Part shown: positions 18,274-27,178 of the stretch, in pieces
Layout: every line of letters begins with the position of its first letter
Position numbering within the stretch: position 1 is the stretch's first letter
Assembly (NCBI GenBank): GCA_964640655.1
Contig: CAZXFT010000014.1
Location: forward strand, 18,605-82,604
Origin: BJGO01 sp964640655
GTDB taxonomy: Bacteria > Bacteroidota > Bacteroidia > Chitinophagales > UBA10324
Direction: 5' to 3'
DNA length: 64,000 nucleotides
Notes under the pieces: model-generated
Told to the model about the DNA's origin: nothing
The model's input: the letters and a program-made list of their open reading frames with translations, nothing else
Databases searched by the model: none
Translations under genes and position numbers: made by a program

Positions 18274-19500
18274 CTATAGGGAGTTAAGGAATGTGATCAG
18301 TTGGTTACGCTGTGTTTCTGTAAGGTTCATAAAAAATTCTTTTGAAGACTGACCTTCACCACCGTGAAGCAAAATAGCCTCATCTATTGAACGTGCCCTG
18401 CCATCGTGCATTAAATAGAGTTTTCCTCCCTGTACATCCTTAGCAAGTCCAAGCCCCCATAATGGTGTGGTGCGCCATTCAGCAGTTCCTGCATAGCCCT
18501 CTGTGTAGCCATCGTCGAGTTGATCTCCCATATCGTGCAGCAGCAAATCTGTGTAAGGATGAAAAACAAATTCAGAAAGCGGAACAATCGGAGAGTATCC
18601 TGTTTTTAATGTTTCGCTGTGACATTTCTCACACCCTGCATTAATAAATAGTTGTTTGCCGGCTAGCACATTTGCATCATTCTGATTGCGGGGTTGTGGG
18701 GTTTGAAGTGTTTGAATATAAAAAACAACATTGCTTAAATTTTGATTCTGAACCTCAGGAATATTTGATGGTGTCGCTGGTATCACTGAATTTGGATGCA
18801 AAGGATCTTTGGGAAGAAATGATGACGTGATACCCATATCCTGATTAAATGCTTGCACTGTTTGTTGAAAAATATTATAAGTGGAAGCTTTTCTACCAAA
18901 GCGACACAGATAACGACCGTTAGTGCTAATGGCATTTACGTTGGGTGAAACCCATTGAGGAATGGTATTCCAGCTTACGCGACCTGAAATACCATCACCA
19001 TCCAAATCATAGGGATCAGCAGATGCAATGATGTCGGCTTCAGGAACTAATTCTAGAAAGCCTAGGCCGGCAACTATAGGTGCAATGAACTTTGCACCGG
19101 TTGAACCGGCAGGTAAAGTTTCCGGAATGAAGCCTGGTAAGGAACGATGTTGTAGCTGAGGGCCGCCAAGGTGCAAATACTGATTACCGCTGCTGTCTGA
19201 TTGTCCAAACCGAGTTAATACTGTAAATAGATGGCCGCGATTGTCATCGCTATGGCAGGACGCACACGATGTGGAAACAAACATTGGTCCCAGACCAGTT
19301 GAGGAAGTGTAAATTTCTTCAAATTCCTGATCACCCAGTAAAAAGATACGATGTTGTTCATCGCTTAGCCCCTCTGCTGGTGTATTCAGAACTGAATTCA
19401 AGTGAGGTGCTTTAGGTTCAAACTTAGTACATGAAACCATGCAGATCAGAAAAAACAAAAAAGTAATTCCCGCTACATTTTTGAATAATGTATGACTCAT
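18274..19500 (-). CDS. Di-haem c-type oxidoreductase (DHOR/thiol-oxidoreductase-like), lipoprotein
   Basis: A 408-residue lipoprotein from the ATG at 19500 (a GTG three codons upstream is also possible); lipobox MVSC. Two CxxCH haem-attachment motifs are visible: CASCH near residue 80 and CEKCH in the C-terminal half (AGCEKCHSET). RTTPLWGLG and LMHDGRARSIDEAILLHGGE are the usual signature of this family (DUF1111/DHOR-like), as is DLDGDGISGRVSW. The family is related to di-haem peroxidases and is often linked to insulin-like iron or copper uptake and oxidation, but its reaction is mostly unknown. It heads the cytochrome-Rieske-porin operon. Confidence 0.85.
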   Translation of the reverse strand: MSHTLFKNVAGITFLFFLICMVSCTKFEPKAPHLNSVLNTPAEGLSDEQHRIFLLGDQEFEEIYTSSTGLGPMFVSTSCASCHSDDNRGHLFTVLTRFGQSDSSGNQYLHLGGPQLQHRSLPGFIPETLPAGSTGAKFIAPIVAGLGFLELVPEADIIASADPYDLDGDGISGRVSWNTIPQWVSPNVNAISTNGRYLCRFGRKASTYNIFQQTVQAFNQDMGITSSFLPKDPLHPNSVIPATPSNIPEVQNQNLSNVVFYIQTLQTPQPRNQNDANVLAGKQLFINAGCEKCHSETLKTGYSPIVPLSEFVFHPYTDLLLHDMGDQLDDGYTEGYAGTAEWRTTPLWGLGLAKDVQGGKLYLMHDGRARSIDEAILLHGGEGQSSKEFFMNLTETQRNQLITFLNSL

Positions 19501-19576
19501 AGCAGACACAAAAATATTATTTAAGCAATTCTAAATAAAATAATTAAGAATTGCTTCAAAAAGCTTCAAGTGTATT

Positions 19577-20794
19577 TCAGTTCTGTGTTTTTATAAATTT
19601 AGTTCTTAATGTATTTTTAGAGTTCTCTATTTCAATAAAGTACAGCCCTGCCTGTAAAGAAGAAGTTGATATGGTATGTTGATTAGAGAATATCAAACTA
19701 CTTGAAATAATTTCTTTCCCATCAATAGAAAACACTCTGAGTTTGTAAGGAGTCTGCAAATCAGATTGAATTGTAATAAAATCTTTTGCAGGATTGGGAT
19801 ACGCATTAACCTGAAGAGCGGAAGCAGAAGCTATTCCTGTGGCACAATCCAATTGTGTATATAAAAAGTCGCTCACGAAACGTACGGTGGTATCCATATA
19901 TAATGCACTACCAGCATATGGTACATGCGGTGCATTATTATATGTATAAAAAGAAGAAACGGTACCGTTAGTCTGGCACAAGGAATCAATACTGTATGAA
20001 CCACTTACAACCATGATCGGTATAAACTGCAGCATATAGAGCATTTCAGTATAGTAAGGGACAGTAGCATCATTGGTGCCGTGCATACTACATATAGGAG
20101 TGTCATTAGGTTTTATCCAGTCAATATCTCCGATTGCACCACAAAGATTCACAATGGCTTTGACATTTTCGGGATACCCGGGATTACCGCTGTTGCCGTG
20201 CATATCGCCTAAAAGGCTCATATCAATGTCGCTTGGTAGTTCGGATTCTTCATTCAGGTATGCATAATGAACTGCAATAAACGCACCTGCTGAGCTACCA
20301 CCAAGGAATATTTGATTGGTATCTATTTTAAAAGGATTGCCTTCACGTGCACTTTTCCAGAACCATCGTACGCAAGCTTTTGCATCCTGAACGGCACGGT
20401 ATACAGCACGAGTGGCTTCAGCTTTATTAGGTAAGGTTGATGCAAATCCTAAACGATAGTTATATGAAGCAGTTACATAACCGCGCTTTGCAAAAGAGTT
20501 GCAAAGGCTCACTACATCGTTATCGTTCTTTGTTCCAGTTATAAATGAGCCACCATGCGCTAAGATGAATAAAGGTCTTAAAGGCTCTGAATCGTTGGAT
20601 GGTTCGTAGATATCCATAGTAAGATTCAGATTATCTCCCTGTGCTGTTGTGTTTGCACCAAAGGTGATGTCGGCTGTTTTAGTAACCTGTGTAAAAATTT
20701 CAGTTTGATATCGACCGTTGCATTGTGCTGATGCATCTTGGCTGAGGATATTCAAAGTGAAAAAAGATAGGCAGACGAGTAAAAGTTTGTTCAT
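19577..20794 (-). CDS. Secreted alpha/beta-hydrolase (carboxylesterase-like) with T9SS sorting domain
   Basis: A 405-residue protein with a signal peptide (ends QDASAQ). The hydrolase domain (about 45-320) contains LAHGGSF (oxyanion HGG), the nucleophile motif GGSSAGAF and PHVPY near the expected catalytic His, as in BD-FAE/lipase-type esterases. The last 75 residues (NAYPNPAKDFITI ... GLYFIEIEN) are a type A T9SS C-terminal domain, so the enzyme is exported across the outer membrane and probably attached to the surface or released. It is monocistronic. The substrate is unknown; plausible ones are esters or acylated polysaccharides. Confidence 0.85.
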   Translation of the reverse strand: MNKLLLVCLSFFTLNILSQDASAQCNGRYQTEIFTQVTKTADITFGANTTAQGDNLNLTMDIYEPSNDSEPLRPLFILAHGGSFITGTKNDNDVVSLCNSFAKRGYVTASYNYRLGFASTLPNKAEATRAVYRAVQDAKACVRWFWKSAREGNPFKIDTNQIFLGGSSAGAFIAVHYAYLNEESELPSDIDMSLLGDMHGNSGNPGYPENVKAIVNLCGAIGDIDWIKPNDTPICSMHGTNDATVPYYTEMLYMLQFIPIMVVSGSYSIDSLCQTNGTVSSFYTYNNAPHVPYAGSALYMDTTVRFVSDFLYTQLDCATGIASASALQVNAYPNPAKDFITIQSDLQTPYKLRVFSIDGKEIISSSLIFSNQHTISTSSLQAGLYFIEIENSKNTLRTKFIKTQN

Positions 20795-20849
20795 GGTGTT
20801 TGGTTTGAAAGTCCAATGTAAACAAACTAATTGTATTTTGAGGGAATTA

Positions 20850-22175
20850 TTAATTCAAAACAGGAATTATTGAGTTGGTAAGCACTTCTGAACCATTGAT
20901 ACGCTCTAATAACTCTTGCTGAATGGTATTTGAATGCTGTGAATTATATGTTTTGCGGACACGGATATAATTGTCGGTATAGCCCAACATATAACCACCA
21001 TCATTTTCATATTCCCAAAGTACAGACCTCCTGGTATTCAGATGCTCGTTGTAAAAAACATTTCGTTTTTTATCAGAAAGGTGTCGAAGTATTTTGTTGC
21101 GTTCCTGCCTCTTAGATACAGGTATATATCCATCCATATCAGCAGCTTCAGTATTGTCACGTTCACTGTAAGTAAACACATGCAAATAAGATAAAGGAAG
21201 TGAATGGATAAACTCGAAAGTTTCCTGAAAATGCAAATCAGTTTCTCCTGGAAATCCAACAATCACGTCTGCACCAATTCCAGCATGTGGCATTAATTCT
21301 TTAATTCTGTGCATTCTTTCTGCGTAATGTTTAGTCAGGTAGCGGCGCTTCATCCTCTTTAAAATGAAATCGTTCCCAGATTGCATAGGAACATGAAAAT
21401 GAGGAACAAACTTTTTTGATTGAGCTACAAATGAAATGATATTATCTGTTAACAGGTTTGGTTCAATAGAAGAAATGCGGAATCTTTCAATTCCATCAAC
21501 CTGATTGAGTGCGGTAATTAATTGCAACAAAGTTTCGCTCCGTCTCTCGTGCCCATTAGAGTATCCGAAGTCACCGATGTTAACTCCGCTTAGCACTATT
21601 TCCTTTATGCCTTGTTTTGCTATTTCATTGGCTTGTTTCACTATGTTGGATACTGTATCGCTTCTGCTTTTTCCACGAGCCATAGGAATGGTGCAATAAG
21701 TACAAGAGTAGTCACAACCATCCTGCACTTTTAAAAAGGTGCGTGTGCGCTCTCCCAGCGAGTAACTGCTTTGGTAATTAGTTACATCATTAATATCGCA
21801 GGAGTAAACCTGAACTTCATCATTATTGATATCATTTAGCAATTCACCTAATCGGAATTTATCCTGTGCCCCCACAACCATATTTACACCCGAGATTTCT
21901 GCAATCTGTTCAGGCTTTAATTGAGCATAGCAACCGGTTACCACAATGTGTGAGTCGGGATTGGAATTTTGTGCTTTGCGAACTATACGTTTGCACTCTT
22001 TGTCTGCATTTTCAGTAACTGAACATGTGTTGATGACGTAATAGTCTGCTGGTGAATCGAAACTTACTTTTTCGTAACCAAGGGTCTCCAAATTTTTCCA
22101 AATCATGCTAGTCTCGGTGTAATTCAATTTACATCCAAGTGTATGAAAAGCCACTCTTTTTCTATTATTCGACAC
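20850..22175 (-). CDS. mtaB: tRNA threonylcarbamoyladenosine (t6A37) methylthiotransferase MtaB
   Basis: A radical-SAM methylthiotransferase of about 441 residues. The N-terminal UPF0004 domain starts KRVAFHTLGCKLN and supplies three cluster cysteines (in GCKLN, NTCSV and TGCYAQ). The radical SAM site is CDYSCTYCTIP, and a C-terminal TRAM-like tail follows. It converts t6A37 to ms2t6A in tRNAs reading ANN codons. No ATG is available: an in-frame TAA lies just upstream, leaving GTG at 22196, TTG at 22184 or GTG at 22175. I choose 22175 because it puts the conserved KRVAF four to six residues from the start, as in homologues. It is last in the purB-DUF5522-mtaB run. Confidence 0.9.
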   Translation of the reverse strand: MSNNRKRVAFHTLGCKLNYTETSMIWKNLETLGYEKVSFDSPADYYVINTCSVTENADKECKRIVRKAQNSNPDSHIVVTGCYAQLKPEQIAEISGVNMVVGAQDKFRLGELLNDINNDEVQVYSCDINDVTNYQSSYSLGERTRTFLKVQDGCDYSCTYCTIPMARGKSRSDTVSNIVKQANEIAKQGIKEIVLSGVNIGDFGYSNGHERRSETLLQLITALNQVDGIERFRISSIEPNLLTDNIISFVAQSKKFVPHFHVPMQSGNDFILKRMKRRYLTKHYAERMHRIKELMPHAGIGADVIVGFPGETDLHFQETFEFIHSLPLSYLHVFTYSERDNTEAADMDGYIPVSKRQERNKILRHLSDKKRNVFYNEHLNTRRSVLWEYENDGGYMLGYTDNYIRVRKTYNSQHSNTIQQELLERINGSEVLTNSIIPVLN

Positions 22176-22214
22176 GGCGAGCAAAGATAAGTGCACAAGC
22201 TTTTATTTCGCTGT

Positions 22215-22388
22215 TTAATCAGGTAGTTTCTTCTCCGGTATAGCTTTGTTAAAGCCATATGGACAATGTATGCAGCTATTTCTACAACAATATCCTCGCT
22301 TCAGATGATATTCTTTAGTGAAAACTACATTGCCATTTTCATCAAAATAGAACATTTCATTTTTCGGTTTATTATCAGATGAATTCAT
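22215..22388 (-). CDS. DUF5522 family small Cys-rich protein
   Basis: A 57-residue protein read directly from the sequence: ATG at 22386-22388, TAA at 22215-22217. The core FTKEYHLKRGYCCRNSC continues into IHCPYGF and carries four closely spaced cysteines, suggesting a small metal or Fe-S binding site. This matches the DUF5522 family that is widespread in Bacteroidota. It starts 3 bp after the purB stop and ends 39 bp before the preferred mtaB start, so it sits inside a housekeeping operon. Its conserved place next to the Fe-S enzyme MtaB suggests a supporting role, but the function is unknown. Confidence 0.82.
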   Translation of the reverse strand: MNSSDNKPKNEMFYFDENGNVVFTKEYHLKRGYCCRNSCIHCPYGFNKAIPEKKLPD

Positions 22389-22391
22389 GGT

Positions 22392-23744
22392 TTACAATAC
22401 AAATTTACCGGTGTAGTTGTTTGGTGAAATTTTTTTCAATTCATCTTTAACACCTGATTCAATCTGTAAAGTGTCTATAAATTCTATTAAATCAGCTTGC
22501 GTGATATTGGATTTACCGCGTGTTAGTGCTTTGAGTGCTTCATAAGGCTGAGGATATTGTTCGCGGCGAAGAATGGTTTGAATGGCTTCAGCAACTACTG
22601 CCCAGTTTGTATCTAATTCAGTTCTGACTGCGACTGCATTTACTTTAAGTTTTCCAATTCCCTTTAAAATAGAATTGAATGCTATTATAGTATGTGCATA
22701 AGGAACACCTACATTGCGCAGCACGGTTGAATCGGTAAGGTCGCGTTGCAATCGGGATATGGGAAGTTTAGACGATAAATGTTCAAATAAAGCATTTGCT
22801 ATACCCAAATTACCTTCTGCATTTTCAAAATCAATAGGATTCACTTTGTGTGGCATGGCTGAAGAGCCTACTTCGTGCACTTTGATTTGCTGAGTGAAAT
22901 AATCCATAGATATATACTGCCATAGATCGCGGCAGAAGTCAATCAGAATAGTGTTGACACGTTTCACTGCATCGAATTGAGCTGCCAGATGATCGTAATG
23001 CTCAATCTGAGTGGTAGGGTAGGAATAATGTAGTCCTAAGATATTTTGAACAAAATTTTGCGCAAATGTTTTCCAGTCGTAATCGGGATAGGCAACGATG
23101 TGTGCGTTCATATTACCGGTAGCACCACCAAACTTTGCTGGGAAAGGAATTTTCTCGAGCAGTAGCATTTGTTGTTTCAATCGTTCCACAAAAACATAAA
23201 TTTCTTTTTCTAAAAGGGTGGGTGATGCTGCTTGCCCGTGGGTGCGGGCAAGCATAGGAATGTCTTTGCAGAGTAATGATAGTTTGTCAATAGCTCGGAT
23301 AACAGCATCAAGCGATTCAATAAAGTAATGCGTATAAAATTCCTTGAGGGAAATAGGTATAGCTGTATTGTTAATGTCTTGTGAAGTAAGCCCGAAATGT
23401 ATGAACTCCCTGTATTCCATTAAACCTGCAGCATCCATTTTTTCTTTAAGGAAATACTCAACCGCTTTAACATCGTGATTGGTATTGCGCTCCTGCGACT
23501 TGATATATTCTGCATCTTGCTCCGTAAACTGATCAACCACTTCTCTTAATGTAATAAAAGCTTTTGTGTCAATATTTTTTACAGGTTGCAAGCCTGTCTG
23601 GCAAAGCGCAATGAAGTATTCAACTTCAACATGTACTCGATACTTTATTAAAGCATACTCTGAAAAATATTGTTGCAGTGATTGAGTTTGAGCGTGATAA
23701 CGACCATCAATGGGTGTAACAGCACTAAGGGTTGATAGATTCAT
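22392..23744 (-). CDS. purB: Adenylosuccinate lyase
   Basis: A 450-residue member of the fumarase/aspartase superfamily. The start LSTLSAVTPIDGRYHAQT and the signature GSSAMPHKVNPIDFENAEG (catalytic Ser loop) are typical of the E. coli-type PurB, as is ARTHGQAASPT with its catalytic His. It releases fumarate from SAICAR and from adenylosuccinate in purine synthesis. It heads a leftward run with the small DUF5522 gene 3 bp downstream and mtaB after it. The length is normal. Confidence 0.95.
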   Translation of the reverse strand: MNLSTLSAVTPIDGRYHAQTQSLQQYFSEYALIKYRVHVEVEYFIALCQTGLQPVKNIDTKAFITLREVVDQFTEQDAEYIKSQERNTNHDVKAVEYFLKEKMDAAGLMEYREFIHFGLTSQDINNTAIPISLKEFYTHYFIESLDAVIRAIDKLSLLCKDIPMLARTHGQAASPTLLEKEIYVFVERLKQQMLLLEKIPFPAKFGGATGNMNAHIVAYPDYDWKTFAQNFVQNILGLHYSYPTTQIEHYDHLAAQFDAVKRVNTILIDFCRDLWQYISMDYFTQQIKVHEVGSSAMPHKVNPIDFENAEGNLGIANALFEHLSSKLPISRLQRDLTDSTVLRNVGVPYAHTIIAFNSILKGIGKLKVNAVAVRTELDTNWAVVAEAIQTILRREQYPQPYEALKALTRGKSNITQADLIEFIDTLQIESGVKDELKKISPNNYTGKFVL

Positions 23745-23890
23745 TGGTCAAAGTTAAGTTTTGTAAAAATGATAATTGTTTACATTCATATACATATATA
23801 AAATGTGATAAAATGTTGACATTGATTAAACAAAAAAAGATGCATCAGGTTACATAGCTAAACTTTTTAAAAACACTAAAACTAAAAAAC

Positions 23891-25888
23891 ATGCAAAAAC
23901 TATCATTACTCATCATTGCACTCTTTACAATATCGAGTGCCACATTTGCCCAAATGGCAAAAGTTCAAATCATTCACAACAGTGCAGATCCAGCTGCTGC
24001 TCAGGTGGATATTTATGTGAATGACAATTTATTGTTAGACAATTTCGCTTTCAGAGATGCAACCGGATTTGTTGATGTTCCTGCCGGAGTTGTGCTTAAT
24101 ATTCAGGTTGCACCTCCTAACTCAACTTCATCAGCACAAGCCATAGCAACTTTTCCAGTTACTCTTGCTGCCGGTGAGAATTATTATGTTGTTGCCAACG
24201 GTGTTTTAAACCCCGGATCATTTTCAGCTAATCCTGATGCTGCTTCTACAGCTTTTAATTTGTTTGCCTTTTCAGGAGCTCAATTGGCTTCAACCAGTGG
24301 AAGTGAATTTCAGGTACAGTTTTTCCATGGAGCAACAGATGCTCCAACAGTTGATGTTGTAGCACGTAACTTGGGTAACATTGTAGCTATTGACAACTCA
24401 TCCTATGGTAACTACAATGGCACTTCATACCTGGGATTACCTTTACAAAACTTAATTCTTGATGTTACACCAGGTAGCGATAACAGTAGCATATTGTTAA
24501 CCTATCAGGTAAACACTTCAGGGCTCGGTGGATTAAGCGGTTTAATCTTTGCATCAGGATTCTTAGATCCTTCAGCTAACCAGAATGGTGAAGGTTTCGG
24601 TGTTTTCGTAGCTCTTGCCAACGGTACTGTAGTTGAGTTGGAACAAACATCACTTGCTCGTTTGCAGGTAATTCATAACAGTGCTGATCCAGGTGCTGCT
24701 CAGGTTGATGTTTACGTTAACGATAACTTATTAATAAACGATTTTGCATTCCGTGCGGCTACTCCTTTTATTGATGTTCCTGCCGATGCATTATTAAACA
24801 TACAGATTGCTCCTCCAACATCTATTTCTTCTGCAGAAGCTATTGCTACCTTCCCTGTAACACTTCAAAATGGCAAGACCTACATCGTTTTTGCTAATGG
24901 TGTACTCGCTCCCGGCTCATTTGCTTCTAACCCCGATGCTGTTTCTACTGGTTTTAGTTTGTATCCTGTTGCCGATGCCAAAGAATCAGCTACAGGTAAT
25001 AATGTAAGCATTCTTGCTTTTCACGGTTGTACCGATGCACCAACAGTTGATGTTAAGTTGAAAAATGGTCCTGTATTATTTGATGATTTAGCATATACCG
25101 AGGCTAGTTCTTATTTAACAGTTCCAGCTGCAAATTACATCCTGGAAGTAACTCCTGGTAATAATAACAATGCAGTTCTGGTTTCATATGAAGCTAACGT
25201 TTCTTCAGTTGGTGGAAGTGCAATAACAGTTTTTGCAAGTGGATTCCTTACACCTTCTGCTAATCAAAATGGAGAAGCATTTGGATTGTGGGTTGCCCTT
25301 GCCGATGGTTCTACTTTCGCTCTTCCTGTTGTATGTAATACCTGCTCAGCACCTGCTGGTCAAAGCACTTCAAACATTACAGCTACGTCAGCTAAAGTAA
25401 ATTGGAACAACCCAAATTGTACACAACGTTTCCGTTTACAGTACCGTGTTGTTGGTGCACCAAATTGGATTACACGTTTTACTTCTAACACTTCATTTAC
25501 ATTAAAGAACCTTGCTCCGTCCACTAATTATGAGTATCGCCTGCGTTCGGTTTGCTCTTCTGAAGGAACATATATCTCTAACTGGTCTTCTACAGGAACA
25601 TTTACAACATCATCTCAGGGTGCTTCTGATCGTTTGGAAGAAATGGAAGTAACAGAAATGCAATTGTTCCCTAACCCGGCACAGTCAGTATTGAACATTG
25701 CTGTTCAATCAACATTTGAAAACAACTCAGTGGAAATTTACAATGCATTAGGTCAGGTGGTTTATACTCAGTTAAATATAGCTGACCGCACAGTTTCAGT
25801 TGACATCAACAGCCTGCCAAAAGGATTATATATAGTTCGTTACAGCGATAACAATGGTAACGTAAATCGCAGCTTCGTTAAGAACTAA
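23891..25888 (+). CDS. Secreted DUF4397 protein with fibronectin type III-like module and T9SS sorting domain
   Basis: A 665-residue secreted protein with signal peptide MQKLSLLIIALFTISSATFAQ. Two DUF4397 regions (about 22-245 and 255-480) are close to direct duplicates: each begins QVIHNSADP(A/G)AAQVD(I/V)YVND and contains FHG-x-TDAPTVDV and SANQNGE. About 485-575 is a fibronectin type III-like module opening CSAPAGQSTSNITATSAKV. The last 80 residues (LFPNPAQSVLNIAV ... GLYIVRYSD) are a T9SS type A sorting domain. DUF4397 repeats are thought to be extracellular beta-domains; the role is unknown. It is monocistronic with a strong terminator downstream. Confidence 0.9.
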   Translation: MQKLSLLIIALFTISSATFAQMAKVQIIHNSADPAAAQVDIYVNDNLLLDNFAFRDATGFVDVPAGVVLNIQVAPPNSTSSAQAIATFPVTLAAGENYYVVANGVLNPGSFSANPDAASTAFNLFAFSGAQLASTSGSEFQVQFFHGATDAPTVDVVARNLGNIVAIDNSSYGNYNGTSYLGLPLQNLILDVTPGSDNSSILLTYQVNTSGLGGLSGLIFASGFLDPSANQNGEGFGVFVALANGTVVELEQTSLARLQVIHNSADPGAAQVDVYVNDNLLINDFAFRAATPFIDVPADALLNIQIAPPTSISSAEAIATFPVTLQNGKTYIVFANGVLAPGSFASNPDAVSTGFSLYPVADAKESATGNNVSILAFHGCTDAPTVDVKLKNGPVLFDDLAYTEASSYLTVPAANYILEVTPGNNNNAVLVSYEANVSSVGGSAITVFASGFLTPSANQNGEAFGLWVALADGSTFALPVVCNTCSAPAGQSTSNITATSAKVNWNNPNCTQRFRLQYRVVGAPNWITRFTSNTSFTLKNLAPSTNYEYRLRSVCSSEGTYISNWSSTGTFTTSSQGASDRLEEMEVTEMQLFPNPAQSVLNIAVQSTFENNSVEIYNALGQVVYTQLNIADRTVSVDINSLPKGLYIVRYSDNNGNVNRSFVKN

Positions 25889-25907
25889 TTTTCAATATTA
25901 AATTATT

Positions 25908-25943
25908 AAAAAAGCCTGCTTCAAATTTGAAGCAGGCTTTTTT
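25908..25943. terminator. Strong bidirectional intrinsic terminator
   Basis: A perfect 36-bp palindrome: the arm AAAAAAGCCTGCTTCAAA at 25908-25925 is followed by its exact complement at 25926-25943. It ends in a T run and lies 20 bp after the DUF4397 gene. Confidence 0.92.
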
Positions 25944-25972
25944 ATTAGTAAGGCAAGGTGTAACATTACTGT

Positions 25973-27178
25973 ATGAATAAATTATTGATTTTAGTTTCAC
26001 TCACATTTATCACCGGCACTAATGTTTTTGCACAAGACACAATATCATTGATGACCTATAATCTGCTTGGTTATTACAGCAGCGATTCCGATTCTTCAAC
26101 ACGTAATCCCTATTTCAGAACCATCTTATTAGAATTTCACCCTGACATATTAGTAACACAGGAAATTAAAAGTCAGAGTGGAGCTGCCGGTTTTTTAAAT
26201 AATGTTTTAAAACCGCTTGATCAGGACTATCAGATTGCGCCTTATTTTCAGGGTAACGATACTAACAATTCTCTTTATTACAATTCAGCTAAGTTTAATT
26301 GTATTGATAACCTGATTATTATAACAACACTTCGCAACATCAATCATTTCATTCTCATACATAAACAATCCGGCGACACCCTTCATGTTTTTTCTGTTCA
26401 TCTCAAGGCAAGTTCAGGGGCTAACAATCAGGCACAAAGAAAGAGCGAGGTAGACTCCTTAAGAAAAGTCAGTGACAATTTATCGCTTGATGACTCCTAT
26501 ATAGTGTGTGGCGATTTTAACATGTATGGATCTGATGAACCGGGTTATAACAGGTTACTTGAACCGAGTATCAATAACACTGGTTATTTCATTGACCCGA
26601 TAAACCTGACTGGAGCTTGGAACAATGCCAGCTACGCACAGTATCATACTCAATCACCTCGTGTGCGGGCTTTTGGAGGAGGTGTAACCGGTGGTCTCGA
26701 CGATCGTTTTGATTTAATTCTTTTTTCACCTTCAATTAATACGACAGGTAAAGTGCGTTATGTACCTAATTCAACCAATCCTATTGGCAACGATGGAATG
26801 CACTACAACGATTCCATTAATCGCTTACCTAACCTGGCTGTCAGCGACGAAATCGCCAACGCATTGCATTATGCAGCCGATCACCTTCCGTTAATGGCAA
26901 GGTTTGTTTTTATGAACGGTTGGCCTGCATCGGTTTCTGACCTTGCTAATAGATACATAACATTATATCCTCAACCGGCAAATCAGGTTTTATTTGTTGA
27001 TAATAAATCGTTTAATAATTCATCTTATACTATTACTGATGTTAGTGGCAGAGTGCTTATGCAGGGAACTTTAAACAACTGTGGTATTCATACACATAGT
27101 CTTGAGGATGGCCTATACATTCTCAGTCTCACAAATCAGAATCAAACATCATCAAGAACTTTTATTGTTGCTCACTAA
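25973..27178 (+). CDS. Secreted endonuclease/exonuclease/phosphatase family protein with T9SS sorting domain
   Basis: A 401-residue protein with a signal peptide ending TNVFAQ. The EEP fold (about 24-315) is supported by MTYNLLGYY, VTQEIKS (metal Glu), HLKASSG, CGDFNMYG (Asp/Asn pair) and the C-terminal catalytic AADHLPL. This is the family of DNase I and sphingomyelinase-like phosphodiesterases. The tail (LYPQPANQVLFVD ... GLYILSLTN) is a T9SS sorting domain. It is therefore probably an extracellular nuclease or phosphodiesterase; the substrate is not resolved. Its 3' end overlaps the 3' end of the convergent GWxTD gene by 17 bp. Confidence 0.85.
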   Translation: MNKLLILVSLTFITGTNVFAQDTISLMTYNLLGYYSSDSDSSTRNPYFRTILLEFHPDILVTQEIKSQSGAAGFLNNVLKPLDQDYQIAPYFQGNDTNNSLYYNSAKFNCIDNLIIITTLRNINHFILIHKQSGDTLHVFSVHLKASSGANNQAQRKSEVDSLRKVSDNLSLDDSYIVCGDFNMYGSDEPGYNRLLEPSINNTGYFIDPINLTGAWNNASYAQYHTQSPRVRAFGGGVTGGLDDRFDLILFSPSINTTGKVRYVPNSTNPIGNDGMHYNDSINRLPNLAVSDEIANALHYAADHLPLMARFVFMNGWPASVSDLANRYITLYPQPANQVLFVDNKSFNNSSYTITDVSGRVLMQGTLNNCGIHTHSLEDGLYILSLTNQNQTSSRTFIVAH

